From Paenalkalicoccus suaedae (GTDB taxonomy: Bacteria > Bacillota > Bacilli > Bacillales > Salisediminibacteriaceae), in contig NZ_CP041372.2 in assembly GCF_006965545.2 (NCBI RefSeq), positions 2,418,001 to 2,482,000 of the forward strand: 64,000 nucleotides of DNA. Direction: 5' to 3'. This document shows, piece after piece, positions 16,442 through 24,134 of the stretch (position 1 is its first letter; each line of letters begins with the position of its first letter). The notes below the pieces were generated by a model. That model had not been told where the DNA came from, did no database searches, and saw only the letters and a list, made by a program, of their open reading frames with translations. The position numbers and the translations under genes were made by a program.

Positions 16442-17338
16442 ATGCAGACGCTTCACGGCTTACTTATTTATAACGGTGGCCTTCGTACCGAAAAATTTAT
16501 CTCAAACGAGGATCGATTTGTGCGAGCAGCTACTTCTCGTGGTATCCACCTAACAAAGGTCGCAAATGACGACCTATTAGTGATGACAGCAGGCCCTACA
16601 CATATCGCAGCCTCCACACCTTTTACGCATCCTGACTTTATTTTCTTCGCAGATAAGGATATCTCGCTCGCACAGGCATTAGAATCTCAAGGGATCCCCG
16701 TTTATAATTCGGCGCACAGCATTGCGACGTGCGACAATAAAAATACGATGCATCAGGTTTTACATAAGCATCAAATCCCGACGCCTACGACGATTTTAGC
16801 GCCTAAACGCTACCATCACACTACCCCTACCTACTTACATACAATTGTTAAAACGATTGGTCTGCCGCTCATTGTAAAAGAAGCGTATGGATCATTTGGA
16901 CAGCAGGTTTATTTTGTAGAAACTTTAGAGGAATTAGAGAGGATCGCGGAGAAATTATCATCAGTTGAACATCTCTATCAGGAGGCTATCGTGGAAAGTC
17001 TCGGAAATGATCTCCGATTAAATGTAGTAGGTGATCGAGTCGTGGCTTCGATGAAGCGGCATTCAACGACAGACTTTCGAGCCAATATTACTGCTGGAGG
17101 TAGCGCAGAGGTTTACTCCCCTACTCAAGCGGAGCAAGATTTAGCTATTGCTGCAGCGAAGGCATGCGGAACCGATTTTGCAGGAGTTGACCTTTTACAA
17201 ACGAACAATGGACCGGTGATTTGTGAGGTAAATTCAAACCCTCATTTACAAAGCATCTTTGATTGTACAGGTGTTGAAGTGGAATATGACATGATCGATC
17301 ATATTATCCAGACGAGAGAGAGGCGAACGAACGCATGA
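16442..17338 (+). CDS. RimK-like ATP-grasp ligase 1
   Basis: A 298-residue ATP-grasp protein. The N-terminal third is a pre-ATP-grasp domain. The central block LIVKEAYGSFGQQVYFVE is the nucleotide-binding strand pair and Gly loop. The late DFAGVDLLQTNNGPVICEVN carries the Mg-binding Asp and the ExN motif. RNISA-type residues appear as DFRANITAGGSAE. These features match RimK/LysX-type amino-acid ligases, which add amino acids to a carboxylate through an acyl phosphate. Substrate unknown. The next gene overlaps by 4 bp and is a paralogue. GGAAAAGGAG precedes the start, and folC is divergent. Confidence 0.8.
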   Translation: MQTLHGLLIYNGGLRTEKFISNEDRFVRAATSRGIHLTKVANDDLLVMTAGPTHIAASTPFTHPDFIFFADKDISLAQALESQGIPVYNSAHSIATCDNKNTMHQVLHKHQIPTPTTILAPKRYHHTTPTYLHTIVKTIGLPLIVKEAYGSFGQQVYFVETLEELERIAEKLSSVEHLYQEAIVESLGNDLRLNVVGDRVVASMKRHSTTDFRANITAGGSAEVYSPTQAEQDLAIAAAKACGTDFAGVDLLQTNNGPVICEVNSNPHLQSIFDCTGVEVEYDMIDHIIQTRERRTNA

Positions 17339-18177
17339 CAGGCTGGCTCATTTATCGAACGAAGGATATTGAACGGAATAAACGCTTTATTATGTGGATG
17401 CTAGAAGCGGCAAATATGTATGAGCTCCCCTTGGATCTTGTTCCTTATGAATCTATTGAAGCTGCTGTAACAGAGCATGACTGCTTTTACTCGCCTGAAG
17501 CAAGTGGTGCACCTAGCTTTATTATTAATCGCTCCTGCACACCTTGGCTAAACGAAGCCGCAGAGCTATCCAATATCCCTGTGTTTAATCACTCAGGCGT
17601 AGCGAGGATTGCAAACGATAAACGTCTCAGCCATGCATTTATGTCGAGACTCGGCGTGCCTATGCTTCCATCAAAAGCATTGACGAAGGATCGTTTAGTG
17701 GAAGTAGGCAGTAACTCCTACCCCTTTATTGTAAAAGATCCTACTGGTCGAGGTGGTACCGGAGTCGAATGGATCGAGAGCATGCGGCACCTACATCGCA
17801 CATCCGATCGCCTTCATGACGAGCTTCTTTGGCAGCCTGTAGGTGGAAAGCCAGGTAAAGACTTGCGAGTTTATATCGTCGGCGGGCAAATCATTGCAGG
17901 TATTCTTCGTGAATCAGAAACGAGCTTTCGGGCAAATGTCTCCCTCGGTGGTCAAGCTAGACTGTATGAGTTGAACGAAGAGGAGAAAGTGTTAATTAAT
18001 AAAATTACAGCTTCTCTCCCTCTTGATTTTGTTGGACTCGATTTCCTTATTAAAGAAGACGGGGGCTTATTATTTAATGAGATGGAGGATGCCGTTGGCT
18101 GTCGTAGCCTATACATGAATAGTGACATAGATGTCATCTCAATTTTTATGAGGCATGTAGCAGAAGAGTTGTCTTAA
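17335..18177 (+). CDS. RimK-like ATP-grasp ligase 2
   Basis: A 280-residue second ATP-grasp ligase, diverged from its upstream neighbour but with the same order of motifs. PFIVKDPTGRGGTGVEWIE is the nucleotide-binding block and SFRANVSLGGQARLYELN the substrate-side block. DFVGLDFLIKEDGGLLFNEM is the metal site, in which the usual final ExN is less typical (NEMEDAVGCRSL). The 4-bp ATGA overlap implies coupled translation and perhaps a heteromeric or two-step ligase. Its stop codon overlaps that of the convergent liaR by 4 bp. Confidence 0.78.
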   Translation: MTGWLIYRTKDIERNKRFIMWMLEAANMYELPLDLVPYESIEAAVTEHDCFYSPEASGAPSFIINRSCTPWLNEAAELSNIPVFNHSGVARIANDKRLSHAFMSRLGVPMLPSKALTKDRLVEVGSNSYPFIVKDPTGRGGTGVEWIESMRHLHRTSDRLHDELLWQPVGGKPGKDLRVYIVGGQIIAGILRESETSFRANVSLGGQARLYELNEEEKVLINKITASLPLDFVGLDFLIKEDGGLLFNEMEDAVGCRSLYMNSDIDVISIFMRHVAEELS

Positions 18178-18800
18178 TACATCTTCTGCTTTAATGCGTA
18201 AATGACGGCCTGTGTTCGATCTTGAACGCCGAGTTTATGAAGAATATTAGACACATGCACCTTAACGGTCTTAAGCGCGATGAATAGCTCGTCGGCAATC
18301 TCTTGGTTAGACATGCCTTCTGTCATCAGTTTTAATACATCGCGCTCACGCTCTGTAAGCTGATCGTGAGGATGTACCTTCGGTTGTCTTACGCGCGTCA
18401 TGAGCTTTGTTGCGATTTCTGGTTCAAGTACGGCCTTTCCTGCATGTGTATCACGAATTGCTTTTGCGATCTCTCCTGCACGTGACGTTTTTAGTATGTA
18501 GCTGTGCGCTCCAGCTTCTAGTGCAGGATAGACTTTATCATCGTCAATAAAGCTTGTCATAATAATGATTTTTGCCTCTGGCCACGATTCCATAATTCTT
18601 TTCGTCGCTTCAATCCCATCCATTGGCTCCATGACTAAATCCATGAGGATAATGTCAGGTCTGTGTTCTGCCGCGAGTTCGACTGCTTCGGTTCCATCAC
18701 TCGCTTCTGCTACGACTTCAATGTCTGTTTGCGCTTTTAAGTATGCAGTAACCCCAATTCGTACCATTTCATGGTCATCAACAAAAAGTACGCGAATCAT
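18174..18800 (-). CDS. liaR: LiaR-type response regulator
   Basis: A 208-residue NarL-family response regulator. The receiver domain (1-120) has acidic pocket Asp8-Asp9, phosphoacceptor Asp54 in LMDLVMEPMDG, the Thr switch (IIIMTSF) and Lys in YILKTS. The LuxR-type helix-turn-helix (about 145-205) contains LTERERDVLKLMTEGMSNQE. With LiaS and LiaF it forms the cell-envelope stress system induced by lipid II-binding antibiotics in Bacillus. It is the last gene of the operon, 0 bp after liaS, and converges on the ATP-grasp gene with overlapping stops. Confidence 0.93.
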   Translation of the reverse strand: MIRVLFVDDHEMVRIGVTAYLKAQTDIEVVAEASDGTEAVELAAEHRPDIILMDLVMEPMDGIEATKRIMESWPEAKIIIMTSFIDDDKVYPALEAGAHSYILKTSRAGEIAKAIRDTHAGKAVLEPEIATKLMTRVRQPKVHPHDQLTERERDVLKLMTEGMSNQEIADELFIALKTVKVHVSNILHKLGVQDRTQAVIYALKQKMY

Positions 18801-19814
18801 TTACGTCGCCTCCTTCACCATCGGTATTTTCACTTCAAGTTTCGTTCCTTGATTTAATACGCTGACAACCTTAAGCGTCCCACCAACTTCTTCAGCACGC
18901 TCCTTCATCGTTTGTAGTCCGTAGGATGCCACTGTCTCTTCGGGCACAAAGCCCTTGCCATTATCCGTCACTCGTAAAATGACGGTGTTTTCGCGATACA
19001 TAAGAAGTAGCTCCATCTGCGTCGCCTGTGCGTGGCGGAGTGTATTAGACATCGCTTCTTGTACGATACGAAACAAATGGTCTTCCGTTCCTTTAGCTAA
19101 GCTCAAATTCTCGAGCTTCGCTATAATTCGAACAGGTACACGCTGCTCTAGCTCTTGAATAAGACCTTGTATACCTTCGTCAAGTCGCTTCCCTTTTAAC
19201 TGTGCTGGGCGGAGATGCAAAAGTAATGCTCGCATCTCTGTTTGCGCTTGGTTCACCATTTTTTCAACAAGCTCTAATTGTTCACTTCGCTCCTGTGTTT
19301 CATTAGCTGTAGCAATGAGCATCGATGCTGCAAATAGTTGCTGACTGACAGAATCGTGTAGCTCACGAGCTAATCTGTTCCGTTCTTCTGCAACGACTTG
19401 CTGCAAGCTTTCTTCGCGTTCCTCCGCCTGCTGTGTGGCAAGGCGTTGGGACAGCTCTCGCTGGTAGTTTACTCGTTCCTGTAGCGTCGTTAATTTCTCA
19501 AAAATTGGTCGGAGATCTGGTCCAGCTTGCTCCATATTCTCTTCGAGCTCTCGTCCGTCTAAGATCGTATCTAATGATTTGTTCACAGCGCCCGCCTGTT
19601 TGCGCCAAAAATAAACGGTAATAAGTCCAAAAAAGAATGCGGCGCCGAGAAGAATAAGAGATATCGTCACAATATACGGCAAGCTAAATAATGTTTGTGA
19701 CCAGAGTAGACCAAGTTCAATCGGGAATGTCATGTATGTTAATAGTCCAAGTGTGATCATAAGTACAGCGAGCGAAATCGATGTGACATACAGCTGAATG
19801 GTGAGTCGATTCAT
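18801..19814 (-). CDS. liaS: LiaS-type sensor histidine kinase
   Basis: A 337-residue intramembrane-sensing kinase. Two membrane helices (about 10-30 and 47-70) with only a short extracytoplasmic loop are followed by a HAMP-like linker and coiled coil (80-140). HisKA_3 has the phosphoacceptor His153 in RELHDSVSQQLFA, and the HATPase domain has DNGKGFVPE. The missing sensor domain is typical of LiaS, whose stimulus is read through LiaF. liaF overlaps its start by 4 bp. Confidence 0.93.
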   Translation of the reverse strand: MNRLTIQLYVTSISLAVLMITLGLLTYMTFPIELGLLWSQTLFSLPYIVTISLILLGAAFFFGLITVYFWRKQAGAVNKSLDTILDGRELEENMEQAGPDLRPIFEKLTTLQERVNYQRELSQRLATQQAEEREESLQQVVAEERNRLARELHDSVSQQLFAASMLIATANETQERSEQLELVEKMVNQAQTEMRALLLHLRPAQLKGKRLDEGIQGLIQELEQRVPVRIIAKLENLSLAKGTEDHLFRIVQEAMSNTLRHAQATQMELLLMYRENTVILRVTDNGKGFVPEETVASYGLQTMKERAEEVGGTLKVVSVLNQGTKLEVKIPMVKEAT

Positions 19815-20554
19815 CGTCTTCTCACCTCAACATCTCCGCTGACTGATGAAAGTACAATTTTTATTCGTTGTGTTGCATCGGCGTAGCCCTCGGTCTTGTA
19901 GTGAACCGATTCATTTAATAGCTTCCTGTCGAGTTCATCAAAAATGGTCACTTTACCAAAGAATAAGCTCGTATGGATAGACACATCTACATCATACGGC
20001 ACATAGATCGTAATATTTCCTAGGAAATGACGGACAGAGACAATGGCATCGTACGCCACTACCGTATTAGAAAGGTCGATGACTTTATCCCCTACGGCTC
20101 CTTGTATGTTTATGTCACGCCACTCGTATGCCGCATCACTCGTGCGATCGCTTCCGATAAAGCGCTGCTCCATAAGCGGCCTTACTTCTATTAACCGATG
20201 CTTGCTGTCCTCTGGATTTTTATAATATGGCTTTACAAGCTCAGGCTCTTTACGTCGTTTTCTAAACTGCCAGAAGAAAACAATGAGCATCGCTACAATA
20301 AAGAATTGGACAGCGAATAAAGATAGGAAGAGTAGAACTTGTGCTAATAGTCCAATCCAAAAAACGACCTTCCCAAAAGAAGAATCGTAGTTTTTCCATC
20401 CTAAAAAGATGACGAAGGCAAAAATGCCAATGCCCACTAAAAATCCCCCGCCAGAGATGACAACCTCTAAGGCAAGGAGAGCGAGCGCAATAAGTAATAT
20501 GCGGTTAAACGTGTTTGTTTGAATTCTTCTTATCATGCTGCTCCCCCTTTTCAC
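19811..20554 (-). CDS. liaF: LiaF-like inhibitor of the LiaRS system
   Basis: A 247-residue membrane protein. About four hydrophobic segments lie in residues 15-90, and a C-terminal cytoplasmic beta-rich domain (DUF2154/LiaF type, about 130-247) includes DINIQGAVGDKVIDLSNTV and VSVRHFLGNITIYVPYDVDV. LiaF keeps LiaS in check in the absence of envelope damage. It precedes liaS with a 4-bp overlap, the standard order. Confidence 0.9.
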   Translation of the reverse strand: MKRGSSMIRRIQTNTFNRILLIALALLALEVVISGGGFLVGIGIFAFVIFLGWKNYDSSFGKVVFWIGLLAQVLLFLSLFAVQFFIVAMLIVFFWQFRKRRKEPELVKPYYKNPEDSKHRLIEVRPLMEQRFIGSDRTSDAAYEWRDINIQGAVGDKVIDLSNTVVAYDAIVSVRHFLGNITIYVPYDVDVSIHTSLFFGKVTIFDELDRKLLNESVHYKTEGYADATQRIKIVLSSVSGDVEVRRR

Positions 20555-20570
20555 TCTCTTTAGTGTACCA

Positions 20571-21191
20571 TTAGTTGTCTTTTTGCTGCTGATTTTTTAG
20601 TAGTAAAATTCTCTGGTCAAATGTTTGATCAGCGAGCTTCAGCTGTGGCGTTTGCTCTGTGTCCGATGGCTGATCCGCGGGTAAAAACGATGCTTCTCGT
20701 TGCTCTGTCGCTTGGCGCATGTATGATTCGGCGCGAGAGACATTCTCTCTAGAATTGAGCTCCATTTGACGAATCCGCATATCCGCGAGCTTATGATTCA
20801 TTTCTTCAAGCTTTCTCTCTAAGTGACGAATTTGTTTGATTGCTTCTTCTTCCCCATGCTTTAATCGCTCCGCTCGCTCTTGGTAAGCGTGCAGATCCTT
20901 CTCTGCATACGCAATCAACTCTTCATCCTCCGCTTCCTCCGCCACGACTAGTTGCTCCGAGCGCTTTTGAATCATCGCATCCGCCTGCTGAAGCTCCTCC
21001 GTAAATTCTTCTTTAATCGCATACTGCTTGGCAATTAACGCCTTCACTTTATCCGCTTCCTGCTCCCCGCTTTGTAAAAAGTGTTGAAGCGACTTTAACG
21101 GATTCGTCTCCTGATACTCACTTTGCATGCCTTGCCAATCTTTTTTAATCGTCTCTTTCATTCGTGTGAAAATTGATGTCATCTCTCTCAC
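20571..21191 (-). CDS. PspA/LiaH-like membrane stress coiled-coil protein
   Basis: A 206-residue, almost wholly helical protein with charged heptads from about 25 to 165, typical of PspA/IM30/LiaH. It starts TSIFTRMKETIKKDW and ends with a disordered Gln/Pro/Asp-rich tail. Members form large oligomers on stressed membranes. It is shorter and more diverged than B. subtilis LiaH. It sits between a LiaI-like membrane protein (12 bp upstream) and liaF (16 bp downstream), in the same relative order as liaI-liaH. A strong Shine-Dalgarno precedes it (GTGTGGGTT is weak; GAGTGAGAGAG is better). Confidence 0.78.
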   Translation of the reverse strand: MREMTSIFTRMKETIKKDWQGMQSEYQETNPLKSLQHFLQSGEQEADKVKALIAKQYAIKEEFTEELQQADAMIQKRSEQLVVAEEAEDEELIAYAEKDLHAYQERAERLKHGEEEAIKQIRHLERKLEEMNHKLADMRIRQMELNSRENVSRAESYMRQATEQREASFLPADQPSDTEQTPQLKLADQTFDQRILLLKNQQQKDN

Positions 21192-21203
21192 TCCTCGTGT
21201 GGG

Positions 21204-21551
21204 TTATTTTTTTGCTAATTTGGACCATTCACGGTCGAAGTCTTCGAACGGATTCACATTCTTTGGTACATCAATGGCGCCATCTGTCTTCCAGCTACGA
21301 ACCATGACGTAAAGGAAGTACAGTGCAGCAACTCCAATGACCGCGTAAATGTTTGAAATAATGACACTTGCAACTAAAACAGCAAAGATCGTCCACATGA
21401 CTTTTGCGCCGGTTGATGTCGTTCGCTTGAATTGCTTGATACATACATAAAGTAAGTACCCTCCAATCGCGAGCAGGATCATCGGTATTAAGTTTGCGAT
21501 GACAGTCAATGCAGCAATGACAGCTAAAACGATTAACAGAAATTTTTTCAT
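21204..21551 (-). CDS. Small membrane protein at the head of the lia operon (LiaI position)
   Basis: A 115-residue protein with three or four hydrophobic segments (about 3-40, 50-85) and a hydrophilic C-terminus with NPFEDFDREWSKL. The type occurs beside PspA-like and LiaF genes in Bacillus and Listeria (Lmo0954-like). It probably anchors the PspA-like partner at the membrane, as LiaI does for LiaH; this is inference. AAAGGAGG lies just before the ATG. Confidence 0.75.
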   Translation of the reverse strand: MKKFLLIVLAVIAALTVIANLIPMILLAIGGYLLYVCIKQFKRTTSTGAKVMWTIFAVLVASVIISNIYAVIGVAALYFLYVMVRSWKTDGAIDVPKNVNPFEDFDREWSKLAKK

Positions 21552-21704
21552 TGCGTGAGCCTCCTTTCATTTATTAACCTAAGTGTACCTTGGGGTGTGA
21601 TTTGCCATAATGTGCCGGAGGAGTAATCTTGCTAAGCCTTTAGGCGTAATTGGATGTAGGACCTGTTGGGGGTGGGGTTGCTGGGTTGGCTGGTGCGGGT
21701 TTTG

Positions 21705-22130
21705 AAATGTGGACGGTCAGAATTAATGCACACAGAACGAGGTGAATTGCAGACTACGTGATGAAGAATGCATACCAGCATCATGGAAATGCACGCCGCG
21801 GACCTCAAAATGCAGACGGTTAAAATAAATGCACACAGAGCAAGGTGAATTGCAGACTGCGCGATGAAGAATGCACACCAGCATCACGGAAATGCGCGCC
21901 GCGGACCACAAAATGCAGACGGTCAGAATTAATGCACACAGAACAAGGTGAATTGCAGACTACGTGATGAGGAATGCATACAAGCATCATGGAAATGCGC
22001 GCCGCGGACCACAAAATGCAGACACCCTAAATTAATGCACACGAGCGAGGGTGAATTGCAGACTGCGCAATGAAGAATGCACACCAGCATCATGGAAATG
22101 CACGCCGCGGACTTTAAAATGCAGACCGCG
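21705..22130. repeat. 21-bp periodic array 2 (AATGC / CCGCGG motifs)
   Basis: AATGC or its variant ATTGC recurs about every 21 bp for some 20 units. Every fifth step is 19-20 bp, so a super-repeat of 102-104 bp appears four times (GCAGAC blocks near 21709, 21811, 21915, 22019 and 22121). One unit in each set carries GCCGCGGAC. It is the same motif family as the array at 33.5 kb but on the opposite strand. It fills the gap between the purine permease terminator and the lia operon. Confidence 0.9.
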
Positions 22131-22169
22131 CATAATTACTGTTTTCCTCCTATCACTTTTTATTCATAT

Positions 22170-22210
22170 AAAAAAAGACTTAGACAGAAAGCTTGATCTG
22201 TCCAAGTCTT
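22170..22210 (-). terminator. Terminator after the purine permease
   Basis: AAGACTTGGACAG pairs with CTGTCTAAGTCTT, followed on the minus strand by seven T. It lies 8 bp past the stop codon. Confidence 0.92.
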
Positions 22211-22217
22211 AAATAAT

Positions 22218-23507
22218 TTAATGCGCCGGGAAAAACACAAGCTGTAAAATAAATACGATACCGAAGAAATAAATAATTGGATGAGCCTCTCTCCATTTTC
22301 CGCTAACAAGCTTTAAGAATGGGTAGGTGATGAAGCCAACCGCGATGCCTGTTGCGATGCTTGAGGTAAGTGGCATCGTTAAAAGGATGGCGAACGCTGG
22401 GAACGCCTCATCGAGCTTTGTCCAAGTGATCTTAGAGAGGCCCGCCATCATGAAACTCCCTACGATAATTAATACTGGTGCCGTAATGGCTGGTAACCCT
22501 GCGATTGCTCCGACTAGCGGAGAGAAAAACATGGTTAATAGGAATAGAATAGCAACAACGATGGCAGTGAGTCCGGTGCGTCCACCTGATGCGACGCCTG
22601 ACGATGACTCAATGTAGGCCGTAGAAGGGCTCGTTCCCATTGCCGCACCGGCTGTCGTCGCAAATGCATCCGCAGCTAGAGCTTGCTTTGCTCGTGGGAA
22701 AACACCGTTCTTTGTTAAGTTAGCCTGTTCTGCTACACCTATCATCGTTCCAGTTGTATCAAATAGTGTCACTAGTAAAAATGCGATAACGACGATATAT
22801 AAGCCATTTGTAAATACGCCAGCGATGTCTGCGTCAAAAAATACTGGTGCAGGTGGCGTCGACACGAGCCCTTCAAATGGTAGGTACTGAAGAAAGTAAC
22901 CTGCGATCGCTGTGATTAGCATCCCGATGAAAAGAGCGCCTTTGACGTTTCTCACTAAAAGAATAAGTGTAATAAAAAGTCCTGCAATTGTGAGTCCGGC
23001 ATTTGGCGTTGTTAAGTCGCCTAGCGTGACAAATGTCTCTTCATTCGGGACGACAATACCGGACATACGAAGTCCGATAAAGGCAATAAACAGCCCGATA
23101 CCTGCGGTGATCCCGTACTTTACGGATGCTGGGATCGCGCGAAGGAGCATTTCACGGAATGGGGTGAAGGTAAGAATGATAAATAAAAGACCTGCTAAAA
23201 AGACAGCGCCTAAAACCGTTTGATACGAGACTCCGTTTATCGCAACGACGCTGACAAAATACGCGTTGAGGCCCATGCCTGGTGCGATAGCGATCGGATA
23301 ATTCGCAAGTAATCCCATAATGAGTGAGCCGATAACAGCAGCAAAAATCGTTGCCATAAACACTTGCTCGAATGGAATGCCGACAGATGAGAGGATCGCG
23401 GGATTTACCACGACGATATAAACCATCGTCATAAAGGTCGTGAAGCCTGCCAGTGCCTCTGTTTTAACAGTCGTGCCACGTTCTTGTAGCTTAAAGAAGT
23501 TGTTCAA
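22218..23507 (-). CDS. NCS2 purine permease (guanine/hypoxanthine type)
   Basis: A 429-residue polytopic transporter with about 12-14 membrane segments. The AzgA/PbuG-like subfamily of NCS2 is shown by the N-terminus FFKLQERGTTVKTEALAGFTTFMTM-type block, GMGLNAYF, TLFDTTGTMIGVA and the GTSPSTAYIESSSGVASGGRTG segment (read in parts). B. subtilis PbuG and PbuO have this length and layout. A guanine-class riboswitch upstream supports purine import, most likely hypoxanthine and guanine. The gene stands alone. Confidence 0.92.
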   Translation of the reverse strand: MNNFFKLQERGTTVKTEALAGFTTFMTMVYIVVVNPAILSSVGIPFEQVFMATIFAAVIGSLIMGLLANYPIAIAPGMGLNAYFVSVVAINGVSYQTVLGAVFLAGLLFIILTFTPFREMLLRAIPASVKYGITAGIGLFIAFIGLRMSGIVVPNEETFVTLGDLTTPNAGLTIAGLFITLILLVRNVKGALFIGMLITAIAGYFLQYLPFEGLVSTPPAPVFFDADIAGVFTNGLYIVVIAFLLVTLFDTTGTMIGVAEQANLTKNGVFPRAKQALAADAFATTAGAAMGTSPSTAYIESSSGVASGGRTGLTAIVVAILFLLTMFFSPLVGAIAGLPAITAPVLIIVGSFMMAGLSKITWTKLDEAFPAFAILLTMPLTSSIATGIAVGFITYPFLKLVSGKWREAHPIIYFFGIVFILQLVFFPAH

Positions 23508-23530
23508 TGTATGTACCCCCGTACAGTTAA

Positions 23531-23600
23531 TTTGCGTAGTCAGACATTTACGGTGTCTGGTAGGAACTTCCGATCCTTATTACCGGAATTATACGGGACG
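23531..23600 (-). promoter_or_regulatory. Purine riboswitch, guanine class
   Basis: On the minus strand the sequence contains TATAATTCCG, AAGTTCCTACC, CACCGTAAATGTCTGACTAC, the order and loops of the purine aptamer. P2 is CCGGTAATAAGGATCGG-like and P3 is CAGACACCGTAAATGTCTG. The position corresponding to nucleotide 74 is C (GACTAC), which by established rules selects guanine or hypoxanthine over adenine. P1 looks short (CGTA/TACG clearly paired). Confidence 0.9.
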
Positions 23601-23606
23601 TCATGT

Positions 23607-23636
23607 ATCTTAACCCGAACGATATAAAGGTGTCAA
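23607..23636 (-). promoter_or_regulatory. Sigma-A promoter before the purine riboswitch
   Basis: On the minus strand a perfect TTGACA is followed after 18 nt by TAAGAT, a few bases upstream of the aptamer. Confidence 0.75.
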
Positions 23637-23956
23637 TAGGATTCGTTCGTATTTTAGTGGATTTACACGCGTTATTTTTATTGACAGAAACATTATAATG
23701 GTATTTATCGTACAATGATGACGATTACATGCAGGATAATTCGGGGTTAGGATAACTTGTCTTTATGTTGTATCAGGAGAATAACGTGATTGAAGGGCGG
23801 TTACTGTTAGTCGCTTGCGTCTGGCAATTTGGTTTTACCATTATCAGATAACGCTTGAATTCACCTTGATCTTCGTTTAAAATCTCGTCACCCTACAGCA
23901 CTGTGTAGGTCCTCATTGTATGCCCTAATTCTATCTCCACTTGGAAATCCACGCCC

Positions 23957-24075
23957 AATTTTGCACAACCTTCGCTAATTTTGGCACAACTCTCCTTCGT
24001 TTTAGCACGCCAGCTCGACGTTTTTGCACACCGCCCTCTCGTTTCAGCACCACCCCTGCTAAATTAATCACGCTC
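23957..24075. repeat. 21-bp periodic array 3 (TTTNGCAC motif)
   Basis: GCAC (TCAC in the last unit) recurs at 23963, 23984, 24005, 24026, 24047 and 24068, six units at exactly 21 bp. Each is preceded by TTTT or a close variant, with the rest of the unit free to vary except for a CTCG/TTCG tendency. The motif is not that of the arrays at 21.7 and 33.5 kb. It lies just downstream of the valS terminator. Confidence 0.85.
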
Positions 24076-24089
24076 TACCTCCCCACACA

Positions 24090-24119
24090 AAAAAACGCAC
24101 CGACATAAGCCGGTGCGCC
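24090..24119 (-). terminator. Terminator after valS
   Basis: GCGCACCG pairs with CGGTGCGT around an 8-nt loop and is followed on the minus strand by seven T. Confidence 0.92.
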
Positions 24120-24134
24120 TCTCTATACTTCTAT

